Positions 7,164 to 16,670 of a stretch of DNA of 36,753 nucleotides are shown piece after piece. This DNA is from Chitinophaga pinensis (GTDB taxonomy: Bacteria > Bacteroidota > Bacteroidia > Chitinophagales > CAMDFR01). The notes below the pieces were generated by a model that saw only the letters and a program-made list of their open reading frames with translations, searched no databases and had not been told where the DNA came from. Both the position numbers and the translations under genes were made by a program. Numbering within the stretch: the stretch's first letter is position 1; every line of letters begins with the position of its first letter. The stretch spans positions 1 through 36,753 of the forward strand of contig CAMART010000031.1 of assembly GCA_945860705.1 (NCBI GenBank), written 5' to 3'.

Positions 7164-10100
7164 ATGAAAAAAATTATTCCTTTATTTGTTGTTCTATTTT
7201 TCAATAGTATATTGATAGCACAAACCGGTACACTCAAAGGACATGTAAAAGATGGAGCTACAGGAGAATCGTTATTTGGTGTTGTAATTAATACTAAAGA
7301 AGGTAAACCAGTAGTAAGTGACATTGATGGTAATTTTTCTATCATACTTCCTTATGGAACTAATGTGGTAAAAGCAACCTATTTTGGATATCAAGATATG
7401 GAGCGATCAGTAAATATTAAATCTGCTGAACAAACATTAAATCTTGATATGAATAGTCAAACTTTAAAAGAAGTACAGATCACTACTGATATTGCAAAAT
7501 CTAGAGAAACTCCTATTGCGTTTTCAAACATCAATTTACAAAAACTAAAAGAAGATATGGGTAGTAGAGATATACCCATGCTACTCAATAGTACACCAGG
7601 AGTATATGCTACTACACGTGGAGGTGGAGAAGGTGATGCACGTGTAAGTATTAGAGGTTTTAATCAGCGTTTTATTGCAGTATTGATAGATGGTGTACCT
7701 GTGAATGATATGGAAAACGGAGAAGTATATTGGAGCAATTGGTTTGGTCTAGATGCTGTTACTAGAAATATACAAGTACAAAGAGGTTTGGGAAACTCAA
7801 AACTTGCTATACCTTCAGTAGGTGGTACTATGAATATTATGACCAAAGGTATAGATCAAAAATCAGAAATATCTATAAAGCAGGAGTTAATTGGTGACGA
7901 TATGATGAAAAAATACGATAGAGTATCTTTCAATGCACTACGAACTACTTTGATGTTTAACTCTGGTAAACTAAAAAATGGGTGGGGCGTTACAGCAAGT
8001 GCATCATACAAACAAGGGGATGGATATGTATTTGGAAATAACCATCGAGGTGGTTTTTACTACGTAAAAGTAGAGAAAAAGTTTAAAAATCAAACGTTGA
8101 GTTTATCTGCTTTTGGTGCTCCACAATGGCATGGAACCAGAAATGGAAGACAACTTGTACAAGCTCTTGATAGAGATTTTGCTGCAAATTTATTCAAAGG
8201 TACACAACAAGAGTATGATGAGATGATCTCAATGAATCAAGGATTGAATGAAGTAAGACAAAACCCAGGCGATTTGGCTATTAGAGAAAAATACAATCAA
8301 ATGTATAATAGCTTACAAGTAATTGACTCTTCAAATTTTTTCAATCTATTTAATTCAAGTGATTTTATAGATACGACTGGCGCGCAAAATTTTGGTCAAA
8401 GATATAATGATGTGTGGGCTCAAATACAACGATATAATAATCCAGATGATACTACTCAAGGTAGAATGAAACCTGAAATATATAACTATAGCCGAAATAC
8501 ATACCACAAACCTCAAATCACTTTAAGACATACCTGGTCACCATCTGAAAAATTCTTTTTAGTGACTACTCTTTATACATCTATAGGCATAGGTGGAGGA
8601 AACTCTACAGAAGGAAATAATATACCTATAGATAGAATCACTGGTGACCTAGATGGACAGATAGTATATGATGCCAATGTAAATAGACCTAGTGGATTAT
8701 CTAAAACTATAGTAAGACAAAGTTTTAATAATCACTATTGGGTAGGTGGCTTATCTACTTTTGAATATAAACCATTTAATTTTCTAAGTGTATCAGGAGG
8801 TGTAGATGCTCGATACTACAAGGGGATTCACTACAGACAAATTTATGATTTATATGGAGGAGATTATTTTCAAGAAGCTAGAGTTACTAACTACAATAGA
8901 AGTTTAAAAGATTCATTAAGATTAGGTGATAGAATAGGTTATGATTATGATGGGATTGTATCATATGCTGGTGCATTTGCTTTAGCTGAATACAAGAAAA
9001 AAGATTTTAGTATATTCATCAATCTTTCTGGAGGAGCTACTTTCTACGATAAGGTAGATAGATTTGCAAGAAAAGATTTGACTATAGATGGTAATAAAAT
9101 AAATACTGCAGTAGGTTTTGGAGATACGCTGTACTACAATGGTAGTGATTATCTAGTAGCATATAATGGCAGAGAAGTGAGAACAAATGGGGATACTACT
9201 TTTATAAAATATTCTCCAAGTAACGAACAATTTATTGTAGGAGCAGATCAAATATTCACTTCATCATCTGCACAAGCTTCTACTTTTAGACTTGGCAATA
9301 CTACAATACCTAGCTTTACTATCAAAGCAGGTTTCAACTATAATATAAATGAAAAAAACAACGTATTTATCAATGCAGGGTATATCAGTAAAGCACCACC
9401 CTACAATGCAGTAATACCAAATAATAGAAATTCAGTTTCATTAAATTATAAAAATGAAAATATCATTGCTTTTGAAGTAGGATATGGATTAAAAACTAAA
9501 TTTGTAAATATATCATTGAATGCATACGTGACAGATTGGAAGAACAAACCAACAACTAGAACTCTATCTGACCCTACTAATCCGGATATTTCTGAGGCTG
9601 TATATATACCCGGTTTAAATGCTAATCATATAGGCGCTGAAATAGAAGTAGGTATAAAACCTCATAAAAAACTTAGTATAGATGGATTTTTATCATATGG
9701 AGATTGGAGATGGAGTAGCTCAAATACTTTTACTTATACTTTTGCAACTGGATTTACAGATACAATTAGTTTTGATGCCACTGGAGTGCATGTAGGTGAT
9801 GCAGCACAATTTCAAGTAGGTGGTAGCGTGAGATACGAACCTATCAAAGGACTTTATTTCAAACCACAAATCGTATATTTTGGAAAAAACTTTGCTGATT
9901 TCAGTCCAGAAAGATTAGTAGGAGTGAATGCTGGTAGAGATTCTTGGAGAATGCCTTCATACTACAATCTAGATTTTTCAATGGGATATAGATATGATTT
10001 TATGAAAAGATATGCAGTGACTTTTAGACTTAATTTATTCAATATCACCAATACAACATTTATTGCAGATGCAAGTAATAATGCCAATGCACAGTATAGA

Positions 10101-10217
10101 GATTTTGATGCAAAAAGCGCCACAATATTTTTTGGTCAAGGCTTTAGATGGAATTTTGGTGTAGAATTTTCTTTGATGAATTTCTTAGAAAAGAAAGAAG
10201 TAGTAGCACCAAAATAA
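7164..10217 (+). CDS. TonB-dependent outer-membrane receptor with carboxypeptidase-regulatory-like domain
   Basis: Outer-membrane beta-barrel that imports a ligand using TonB energy. Signal peptide (KKIIPLFVVLFFNSILIAQ), then a carboxypeptidase-regulatory-like beta domain (GTLKGHVKDGATGESLFGVVI ... YFGYQD, residues about 22-100), a plug domain (about 120-225: RDIPMLLNSTPGVYATT, VSIRGFNQRFIAVLIDGVPVND, QVQRGLG) and a long 22-strand-type barrel to the C-terminus. 1017 residues is normal for the class. No SusD-like lipoprotein gene is adjacent, so it is not a standard glycan SusCD pair. Neighbours are a lamin-tail protein and a secreted nuclease; a nucleotide, DNA fragment or metal ligand is possible. 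The barrel end departs from a strict terminal Phe (it ends VVAPK). Confidence 0.93.
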   Translation: MKKIIPLFVVLFFNSILIAQTGTLKGHVKDGATGESLFGVVINTKEGKPVVSDIDGNFSIILPYGTNVVKATYFGYQDMERSVNIKSAEQTLNLDMNSQTLKEVQITTDIAKSRETPIAFSNINLQKLKEDMGSRDIPMLLNSTPGVYATTRGGGEGDARVSIRGFNQRFIAVLIDGVPVNDMENGEVYWSNWFGLDAVTRNIQVQRGLGNSKLAIPSVGGTMNIMTKGIDQKSEISIKQELIGDDMMKKYDRVSFNALRTTLMFNSGKLKNGWGVTASASYKQGDGYVFGNNHRGGFYYVKVEKKFKNQTLSLSAFGAPQWHGTRNGRQLVQALDRDFAANLFKGTQQEYDEMISMNQGLNEVRQNPGDLAIREKYNQMYNSLQVIDSSNFFNLFNSSDFIDTTGAQNFGQRYNDVWAQIQRYNNPDDTTQGRMKPEIYNYSRNTYHKPQITLRHTWSPSEKFFLVTTLYTSIGIGGGNSTEGNNIPIDRITGDLDGQIVYDANVNRPSGLSKTIVRQSFNNHYWVGGLSTFEYKPFNFLSVSGGVDARYYKGIHYRQIYDLYGGDYFQEARVTNYNRSLKDSLRLGDRIGYDYDGIVSYAGAFALAEYKKKDFSIFINLSGGATFYDKVDRFARKDLTIDGNKINTAVGFGDTLYYNGSDYLVAYNGREVRTNGDTTFIKYSPSNEQFIVGADQIFTSSSAQASTFRLGNTTIPSFTIKAGFNYNINEKNNVFINAGYISKAPPYNAVIPNNRNSVSLNYKNENIIAFEVGYGLKTKFVNISLNAYVTDWKNKPTTRTLSDPTNPDISEAVYIPGLNANHIGAEIEVGIKPHKKLSIDGFLSYGDWRWSSSNTFTYTFATGFTDTISFDATGVHVGDAAQFQVGGSVRYEPIKGLYFKPQIVYFGKNFADFSPERLVGVNAGRDSWRMPSYYNLDFSMGYRYDFMKRYAVTFRLNLFNITNTTFIADASNNANAQYRDFDAKSATIFFGQGFRWNFGVEFSLMNFLEKKEVVAPK

Positions 10218-10284
10218 ATATATAATAGTACCTTTATAAGAATAAATCAACTAAATAATTATCATAAATAAACTAAATTAACAA

Positions 10285-12516
10285 ATGAAAAAAACATTAT
10301 TATTTTTTGCTTCAATAATAGCGAGTATAGGTATGATGGCACAAGCTCCCGTTCCTACTAATTGGGATTGTGCTGGTGCATTACCTACTGGATACTCAGA
10401 AATAGAACTGACCTCTAGCAACTCGTATGTAGCTCCTTTATGTGTATCTACTCCTGCATCATATAAAATGGATAGAACTGGAGAAGCGCTTACTCTATGG
10501 GTAAATGATGTACCAGGAGCATTATCTTATCAACTAAGAGGAACAGGCTCAGGCACATGGTCTGGAACTATGACGGTACAAGAAAGTGTAGATGGATCTA
10601 TATGGACTACATTACATACATATACCAATGCAGATGTAAATACTACTTCATTCATTTTACAAACAGATATTCCAAATACTACTTCGAGATATATCCGTTT
10701 TTTTTACACAAACAAAGTAAGTGGATTTAATTTAGCAATTGATGATATAGCTATTGCTATACCTTCTGCTGGACCAGCTCAAGAAATTGCAGCAAATTTT
10801 TCTACTGCTAACGTAGCTAATAATAGTACTATTTACTTTGCTAGTCCTGTAGGAACTGCATCGCCAATAGTAGTGAATTTAGAAAACTTAGGAACAGTAA
10901 ACACATTGAATATCACTAGTGCTCTTATCTCTGGTGTTGCTGCTACAGATTACAGTATCACTTCCTCTCCTACTTCAGTAGCTGCATTAGGGACTGCTCC
11001 TATCAATATCACTTTCAATCCTAGCATGGCAGGAACTAGAACCGCTGTATTGACTATAGCAAATGATGATGCGGATGAAAATCCATTTGTAATAAATCTA
11101 AATGGAATTGGTGGCTCTTTTGCTACTGAGCCTATGAGTAACCCAACTGCAATGAGTTTTACAAATATAAAACCTTGGAAAATGACTGCAAGTTGGATAA
11201 AATCTACTGCAGATGGATTTATTGTATTGAGAAAAGAAGGTAGTGCTGTAACGGATGCTCCTGTAGATGGTCAAGTATATGATGTAGGTATGGGTATTGG
11301 TACTTCTAAAGTATTTTTTGTAGGCGATGGTGACTCTGCAAAAATTCAAGAAATGGTAGCAAATTCTACTTATCACTATGCTGTTTTTGCATACAATGGT
11401 ATTGCTAATTTCACAAACTACAAACAATCTAGCCCATTGGTAGGTAGCCAAACTAGTTCAGGACTAAATGCAGGAACATATTATAGCACAGTAGATAGCA
11501 ATGCAGCATCTTTTGTAACTGACCTGACAAGCAAAATAAATAATCATTTTCAAATATTCTATAGCGACTATGACAATACTATTATACCTAACTATTTCCT
11601 AAGAGATACTACTGGAGATGATAAAGTATTTAACTGTGATTATAGTGGTGAAACAAAAATATTTACACCTCCTTTTGGATTTGTAGGAACTAATAGTAGT
11701 AGAGAACACTGTTTTGCATCTAGTTGGATGCCTACATTTGGAACTACTGGTCATGAAGATAAAGAAGCATACTCAGATTTATTTAATCTAAAACTTGCTA
11801 ATCAAGATGATGTAAATGCACCAAGAAGCAATAGAGCTTTTGGTGAACCGCTTACAAGTACTACTAATTATCTATTAGCTACATTTGGAACAGATGCTGT
11901 AGGACATAAAGTATTCTCCCCTCGTACAGATTTTAGAGGAGATGTAGCACGTTCATTATTTTATATGACTACATGCTATCACAATGCAGACAATGATGGA
12001 AGTATCAATAGTTGGTCATGGAATAGCATCAGAGTAGCAGCATCATTTGGTGATACAGCATGGACTCTTTCTTCAAAACTAAACCAAAGCTTGATGAAAC
12101 AATGGGCACAACTAGACCCACCAAGTAATGAAGAAATGGCTAGAGCTGAATATATATATAGCATACAAAACAATAGAAATCCATACATAGATCATCCATC
12201 TTGGATTTGCTTAGTAGATTTTACTACTATGAACAAAACAGTAAACTGCAATGTAGGTATCAATGATATAGATGCTACTATACAAGCTTCAGTATATCCA
12301 AATCCTACTTCAGATTTTATCAATATAGATCTTGATGAAAAACTAAACAAGGATGCAGTAATCTCACTTGCTGATATGACTGGAAAAACTGTTTTTGAAG
12401 TGAGTACAGATGCTATAGCATCTACTATCAATACTTCTTCATTTGCAAAAGGTATGTATACGCTTACTATCTCATCTGAAGGAAGAATGGTGAAAAAGAA
12501 AATAATCATTCAATAA
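10285..12516 (+). CDS. secreted multidomain endonuclease I family protein with T9SS sorting signal
   Basis: Predicted extracellular nonspecific DNase. Signal peptide (MKKTLLFFASIIASIGMMAQ), an N-terminal beta domain, a choice-of-anchor-D/Ig-like domain (residues about 160-270, PINITFNPSMAGTRTAVLTIANDD), a fibronectin-III-like segment, then an endonuclease I (EndA/NucM/Vvn) domain from about 390 to 650. This has Arg473-Glu474-His475 (the RExH-type metal and general-base pair), NAPRSN (511-516, metal-ligand Asn region), FRGDVARSLFYMTTCY and the closing NRNPYIDHPSW. The usual DLH[HN]L is DLFNL here. Residues about 665-743 are a type A T9SS domain (VYPNPTSDFINI ... RMVKKKIIIQ). It is downstream of the TonB receptor and ends in a strong terminator. 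Confidence 0.9.
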   Translation: MKKTLLFFASIIASIGMMAQAPVPTNWDCAGALPTGYSEIELTSSNSYVAPLCVSTPASYKMDRTGEALTLWVNDVPGALSYQLRGTGSGTWSGTMTVQESVDGSIWTTLHTYTNADVNTTSFILQTDIPNTTSRYIRFFYTNKVSGFNLAIDDIAIAIPSAGPAQEIAANFSTANVANNSTIYFASPVGTASPIVVNLENLGTVNTLNITSALISGVAATDYSITSSPTSVAALGTAPINITFNPSMAGTRTAVLTIANDDADENPFVINLNGIGGSFATEPMSNPTAMSFTNIKPWKMTASWIKSTADGFIVLRKEGSAVTDAPVDGQVYDVGMGIGTSKVFFVGDGDSAKIQEMVANSTYHYAVFAYNGIANFTNYKQSSPLVGSQTSSGLNAGTYYSTVDSNAASFVTDLTSKINNHFQIFYSDYDNTIIPNYFLRDTTGDDKVFNCDYSGETKIFTPPFGFVGTNSSREHCFASSWMPTFGTTGHEDKEAYSDLFNLKLANQDDVNAPRSNRAFGEPLTSTTNYLLATFGTDAVGHKVFSPRTDFRGDVARSLFYMTTCYHNADNDGSINSWSWNSIRVAASFGDTAWTLSSKLNQSLMKQWAQLDPPSNEEMARAEYIYSIQNNRNPYIDHPSWICLVDFTTMNKTVNCNVGINDIDATIQASVYPNPTSDFINIDLDEKLNKDAVISLADMTGKTVFEVSTDAIASTINTSSFAKGMYTLTISSEGRMVKKKIIIQ

Positions 12517-12541
12517 GAACTAGTTTCATAAAATAAATTAT

Positions 12542-12578
12542 AAAAGAAGCATAGAAAAATCTATGCTTCTTTTTTTTG
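12542..12578 (+). terminator. intrinsic terminator after the endonuclease gene
   Basis: Perfect 14-bp stem, AAAAGAAGCATAGA (12542-12555) with TCTATGCTTCTTTT (12560-12573), AAAA loop, followed by T residues. It separates the nuclease locus from the repeat protein gene. Confidence 0.9.
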
Positions 12579-12625
12579 GAAAAAAAGCATATCTTTAATT
12601 ATCATTCACCTAAAAAAAATATAAT

Positions 12626-13024
12626 ATGAAAATTTTAAACATAATTTTATTTGTTGCATTTATTGCATTTTCTACACATCAAACACATGCACAAGAACTA
12701 CGCAAAAATGGTTCATCTTATGCTAAAATAGAATCGGATGGTACCGTGCGTATCAATGGCTCATCGGTAGGAAAATTTGAATCGGATGGAACTATACGAG
12801 CAAACGGCTCATCGGTAGGTAAAATAGAATCTGACGGCACTATACGCCAAAACGGCTCATCTGTAGGTAAAGTAGAATCAGATGGTACAGTGCGTATAAA
12901 TGGTTCATCTGTTGGAAAGATAGAATCTGATGGCACTATACGCAAAAATGGTTCATCAGTAGGCTCTGCACCCGGAGTAAGAAAAGAATATGCGGCAGTA
13001 TTATTCTTCTTCAACTTTTTCTAG
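12626..13024 (+). CDS. small secreted five-repeat protein (five-fold beta-flower type)
   Basis: 132 residues: signal peptide MKILNIILFVAFIAFSTHQTHAQ, then five consecutive 16-residue repeats (residues 27-106), unit [x]NGSSVGKIESDGTIR, a sixth partial unit (KNGSSVGS) and an aromatic end AAVLFFFNFF. Five such Gly/Ser repeats with a hydrophobic tail match what I know as five-fold beta-flower proteins of Bacteroidota, structures solved without an assigned function; this match is from memory. Six of its seven arginines use CGN codons, while neighbouring genes mostly use AGA, so it may be recently acquired or biased by repeat amplification. It lies between a strong terminator and a shared terminator with clpB, so it is probably transcribed alone. 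Confidence 0.85.
   Translation: MKILNIILFVAFIAFSTHQTHAQELRKNGSSYAKIESDGTVRINGSSVGKFESDGTIRANGSSVGKIESDGTIRQNGSSVGKVESDGTVRINGSSVGKIESDGTIRKNGSSVGSAPGVRKEYAAVLFFFNFF
12704..12943 (+). repeat. five in-frame 48-bp tandem repeats
   Basis: Five units of exactly 48 bp (12704, 12752, 12800, 12848, 12896), sharing the core GG[CT]TCATC[GT]GT and GAATC[GTA]GA[TC]GG. Differences are mostly at third codon positions, so the copies are old enough to have drifted but are held at protein level. They code for the repeats of the small secreted protein. Confidence 0.95.
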
Positions 13025-13128
13025 GTAAAAATTTTTATAACAAACAAACAACACTATATGCCAATTGTACTTATTATACAAGTTGGTTTTTGTGTCAACT
13101 TATTTTAGGATGCTTCAAAATATAAATA

Positions 13129-13160
13129 AAAAAAAGCAGGTCAATCGACCTGCTTTTTTA
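13129..13160. terminator. bidirectional terminator between the repeat protein and clpB
   Basis: Stem GCAGGTC (13136-13142), loop AATC, GACCTGC (13147-13153), with an A run before and a T run after, so it can end transcription from both converging genes. Confidence 0.88.
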
Positions 13161-13167
13161 TTTAAAA

Positions 13168-15801
13168 TTATTTCTTTTTAAAAGTAAATTGTTCCTTGTC
13201 TATATCTACCATTATATGATCCGATTTGGTGATAGTATCAGCTAGCAATGCTTTTGATAACTCTTTCACTATCGTTTGCTGTATGAGTCTTTTGAGTGGA
13301 CGAGCTCCATACTGAGGCTCATATCCATGCTCAGCAAGCCAGTTAACAACCTTATCAGAAAACTCGATTTTTATATCATTGTTTTCTAATTGTTTTTTCA
13401 AATAGTCTAGCTGTACTCCTACTATTTCTTTTATTTGATTTTGCATCAATGGTTGAAACATGATGATTTCATCTATTCTATTGAGAAATTCTGGACGCAC
13501 TACTTTTTTCAAACGCTCTAGCACTTCTATTTTAGTAGTTTCCACTACCGATTCTATATCTTTTTCATTGGATATGTTCATGAAATTTTCTTGGATGATA
13601 TCCGAACCAATATTAGAAGTCATGATGATAATACAATTTTTAAAATTGACTATTCTTCCTTTATTATCGGTGAGTCTACCTTCATCTAAAAGTTGCAATA
13701 AAATATTGAACACATCTGGATGCGCTTTTTCCAATTCGTCTAAAAGTATCACAGAATAGGGTTTTCTGCGAATAGCTTCTGTGAGCTGACCTCCTTCATC
13801 GTAGCCTACATAGCCTGGAGGCGAACCAATCAAACGAGAAACGCTATGTTTCTCTTGATACTCACTCATATCTATAGTAGTAAGTGCAGTTTCATCATCA
13901 AATAAAAAGTCTGCAAGTGATTTGGCTAATTCTGTTTTACCCACACCAGTTGTTCCCATAAACAGGAATGAACCTATTGGTTTTTTCAAGTCACTCAATC
14001 CTGCTCTACTTCTTCTGATAGCATCGCTCACTGCTTCAAGTGCTTTATCCTGTCCTTTCACTCGTTTATTTAGTTCAGATTCTAGTCTAAGCAATTTAGA
14101 CTTTTCTCCTTCGAGCATTTTATTTACTGGTATACCTGTCCATTTTGCTATGATTTCAGCTATATCTTCTGCATCTACACTTTCTTTGAGCAGTTTGCTA
14201 TTGCCAGCATTATTTTTTATTTCTTGTTCTGCAAGCACTATTTTATTTTCTAGTTCTTTTATCTTACCATATCTGATTTCAGCTACTTTCCCATAATTGC
14301 CATCTCTTTCAGCTTTTTCTGCATCAAGTTTACATTGTTCTATTTCTTTATTTAAATCTTGAATAGAATTGAGTTTGTTTTTCTCATTTTCCCACTTACT
14401 TCTGAAGTCATTTCTTTCTTCACTAAGCTTAGATATTTGTTCATTTAGTATACTTACTTTTTGTTCTATATTTTTTCTTTTTTCGTCTGAGCTAGATACA
14501 ATTTCAAGCTCTTGTTTGATAGCCTCTCGTTCTATTTCAAGTTGTTGTAGTTTACGCTCTAGTTCATCCAATTCTTCAGGAACAGAATCTATTTCTAATC
14601 TCAATTTTGCAGCAGCTTCGTCTATTAAATCTATAGCTTTATCAGGTAAAAAACGTTCGGTAATGTATCTATTGCTCAACTGCACTGCACTGACAATAGC
14701 TTCATCTTTTATTTTCACTTTGTGATGTGTTTCATATCTTTCTTTCAGTCCTCTCAAAATAGAAACTGCATCTTCGATACTCGGTTCATCAATTTTCACC
14801 AGTTGAAAACGACGTACCAATGCTTTATCTTTTTCAAAGTATTTTTGATACTCATCAGATGTAGTAGCACCTATTGCTCTGAGTTCACCTCGAGCGAGTG
14901 CGGGCTTCAAAATATTGGCTGCATCCATGGCACCATCTCCCCCACCTGCACCGATGAGTGTATGTATTTCATCTATAAAAAGTATGATATTGCCATCGCT
15001 CTCTTTCACTTCATTTACGACTGCTTTGAGTCTTTCTTCAAACTCCCCTCTATATTTTGCACCGGCCATAAGCGCTCCCATATCTAGTGCAAAAACAGTT
15101 TTATTTTTTAAATCTTCTGGTACATCTTTGTTAATGATTCTAAACGCCAATCCTTCTGCTATCGCAGTTTTACCAACTCCTGGCTCACCAACTAATATTG
15201 GGTTATTTTTAGCACGTCTACACAGAATATGCAGCACTCTTCGTATTTCTTCATCTCTACCTATCACAGGATCAAGCTTACCATTGCTGGCTTGTTGATT
15301 AAGATTCACTGCATATTTTTCTAGTGCATTGTATTTCATTTCTGCGTTTTGGTCATTTACTTTAGTGCCTTTGCGCATGGTAGTGATGGCTTCTTTCAGT
15401 TTACTTTCAGTGATTCCGCATTCGGTCAGTATTTTTGTAGCATCATCTTTGATACTAAACATAGACAATAACAAATGCTCTAATGAAACATAGTCATCAC
15501 CCATTTCTTTGGCTAGAGCACTAGATTTTAGCATCAATTGATTGAAATTGGTGCTGGGTACACTTATTTGTTCATTACCAAGTTTTGGCAAAGATTCTAG
15601 TTTATACACTACTTTGGCTTCGAGCAGTCTACTATCTACTTGCATATTTTTAAATAAGTATTGCAAATAATCTTTTGAAGTCTCGAGCATACCATTGAGC
15701 AAATGCACTACTTCTATACTGCTATTTTTTCTAGCAAAAGTTACTTCTTGTGCATTTGAAATAGCTTCTAGTGATTTTTGTGTGAAATTGTTTTGATTCA
15801 T
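13168..15801 (-). CDS. clpB: ATP-dependent disaggregase ClpB
   Basis: Hexameric AAA+ chaperone that extracts proteins from aggregates with DnaK; cytoplasmic stress protein. 877 residues, normal for ClpB. Order: Clp N-domain (1-150), AAA1 with Walker A GEPGVGKT (205-212) and FIDEIHTLIGAG, the coiled-coil middle domain (about 410-530, heptad-rich, which separates ClpB from ClpA and ClpC), AAA2 with Walker A GTTGVGKT (616-623), LLDELEKAHPDVFN, and the D2-small domain (YGARPLKRLIQ). Pore loop KYRGEFEERLKAV is present. No IGF/IGL ClpP-binding loop is evident. Both ATP sites look intact. No CIRCE-like inverted repeat is visible in the upstream 124 bases, so its heat regulation is not apparent from sequence. 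Confidence 0.98.
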   Translation of the reverse strand: MNQNNFTQKSLEAISNAQEVTFARKNSSIEVVHLLNGMLETSKDYLQYLFKNMQVDSRLLEAKVVYKLESLPKLGNEQISVPSTNFNQLMLKSSALAKEMGDDYVSLEHLLLSMFSIKDDATKILTECGITESKLKEAITTMRKGTKVNDQNAEMKYNALEKYAVNLNQQASNGKLDPVIGRDEEIRRVLHILCRRAKNNPILVGEPGVGKTAIAEGLAFRIINKDVPEDLKNKTVFALDMGALMAGAKYRGEFEERLKAVVNEVKESDGNIILFIDEIHTLIGAGGGDGAMDAANILKPALARGELRAIGATTSDEYQKYFEKDKALVRRFQLVKIDEPSIEDAVSILRGLKERYETHHKVKIKDEAIVSAVQLSNRYITERFLPDKAIDLIDEAAAKLRLEIDSVPEELDELERKLQQLEIEREAIKQELEIVSSSDEKRKNIEQKVSILNEQISKLSEERNDFRSKWENEKNKLNSIQDLNKEIEQCKLDAEKAERDGNYGKVAEIRYGKIKELENKIVLAEQEIKNNAGNSKLLKESVDAEDIAEIIAKWTGIPVNKMLEGEKSKLLRLESELNKRVKGQDKALEAVSDAIRRSRAGLSDLKKPIGSFLFMGTTGVGKTELAKSLADFLFDDETALTTIDMSEYQEKHSVSRLIGSPPGYVGYDEGGQLTEAIRRKPYSVILLDELEKAHPDVFNILLQLLDEGRLTDNKGRIVNFKNCIIIMTSNIGSDIIQENFMNISNEKDIESVVETTKIEVLERLKKVVRPEFLNRIDEIIMFQPLMQNQIKEIVGVQLDYLKKQLENNDIKIEFSDKVVNWLAEHGYEPQYGARPLKRLIQQTIVKELSKALLADTITKSDHIMVDIDKEQFTFKKK

Positions 15802-15925
15802 TTTGTTATATATTTAAGCATTAAACATTCTATCATTTGATATGTTAATGAATAATCAATAAATTTACCAAATAATATAACAGAAACTATGTCATGTTAT
15901 ATTGACTTAAATATGTAATAATATC

Positions 15926-16327
15926 ATGCTTAGTGCCAATCATCCTTTATTAAAAGTAAATCCTGTCATACAATTTTGTATCGCATTTTTTATTGGTGTG
16001 ATAGGAATAATATTAGCCAAGATGCAATTGCTAGCCATGAGTAATGACTGGAATGCAGTCTGCACTGCTGTATTGCTATATATTTGTATGAATGCTATCC
16101 TTGGTTTGTTTCAGGATAATCCTTTTAAATATATAGGACTATCTATTTTGATGTATGTACTTTTAATAGTAGTTTTTCTGTTTTTAGGAAAATATAATTG
16201 GATGGATAGTATACGCACTACCACCTCTCAACAATTAGTGATATTAGCTTCAACTATTTTTTATATAGTAATAAGCGTAATTACACAATTTATTAGACTT
16301 ATTTATATCAATACTCAACATCTATAA
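15926..16327 (+). CDS. small four-helix membrane protein, unknown function
   Basis: I do not recognise a family. 133 residues with four predicted membrane segments: about 15-33 (IQFCIAFFIGVIGIILA), 44-62 (VCTAVLLYICMNAILGLF), 68-88 (YIGLSILMYVLLIVVFLFLG) and 103-125 (LVILASTIFYIVISVITQFI). The loops are short and there are no conserved charged motifs that suggest transport or catalysis. It is 10 bp upstream of a VOC protein on the same strand and probably shares its transcript. Function is open. Confidence 0.75.
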   Translation: MLSANHPLLKVNPVIQFCIAFFIGVIGIILAKMQLLAMSNDWNAVCTAVLLYICMNAILGLFQDNPFKYIGLSILMYVLLIVVFLFLGKYNWMDSIRTTTSQQLVILASTIFYIVISVITQFIRLIYINTQHL

Positions 16328-16337
16328 TTTATTTATC

Positions 16338-16670
16338 ATGGAATTTAAATTTAGTCCACATATAGCTATACAGGTGAAAGATTATGAAAATGCTTGTACT
16401 TTTTACAAAAATATTTTAGGATTCAAAGAATTAGAAATCAAAAAAAACGAGACCCATTTTGAAAAAGGTGATTTGAATTTTTACATAGAAAATGAGCCTA
16501 CAAAAGAGAAAACTTTTTTTGAATTTAAAGTAGAAAATGTAGCCAATGCTATATTATTATTGGAGCAAAATGGCTGTTTGGTCACCAAAAAATATTCAGA
16601 TAAAAATGCTATGATACAAGACCCATACGGTATGAGTTTTCATATCTTTGAAGAAGGGGCAACATTGTAG
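16338..16670 (+). CDS. VOC (glyoxalase/bleomycin-resistance fold) family protein
   Basis: 110 residues, the length of a single vicinal-oxygen-chelate domain made of two beta-alpha-beta-beta-beta modules. Visible features are the start FSPHIAIQVKDYENACTFYKNILGF (metal-ligand His in PHIAIQV) and the C-terminal module IQDPYGMSFHIFEE (YGM.F.I.E with the usual ligand Glu). The family includes glyoxalases, dioxygenases and antibiotic-binding proteins; substrate cannot be assigned. It probably forms an operon with the preceding membrane protein. The AG of its TAG stop is already part of the shared palindromic repeat that fills the following spacer. Confidence 0.85.
   Translation: MEFKFSPHIAIQVKDYENACTFYKNILGFKELEIKKNETHFEKGDLNFYIENEPTKEKTFFEFKVENVANAILLLEQNGCLVTKKYSDKNAMIQDPYGMSFHIFEEGATL

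Noticed and set aside
12704-12943. Regularly spaced repeats resembling a CRISPR array
   Set aside because: Units are contiguous, 48 bp, without unique spacers, and keep one reading frame; they encode protein repeats.
12718-13014. Minus-strand open frame of 98 codons with regular repeats
   Set aside because: It is the mirror of the 48-bp repeats in the + strand secreted protein, which has a signal peptide and a known-like fold.
13035-13105. Short inverted repeats TTGTA/TACAA and AAGTTG/CAACTT after the repeat protein
   Set aside because: Arms of 5-6 bp in AT-rich DNA are expected by chance; the proper terminator lies at 13129-13160.
13460-15298. Several plus-strand open frames of 99-127 codons inside clpB
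   Set aside because: Ser/Phe-rich shadow translations of an intact clpB; no start signals or family motifs.
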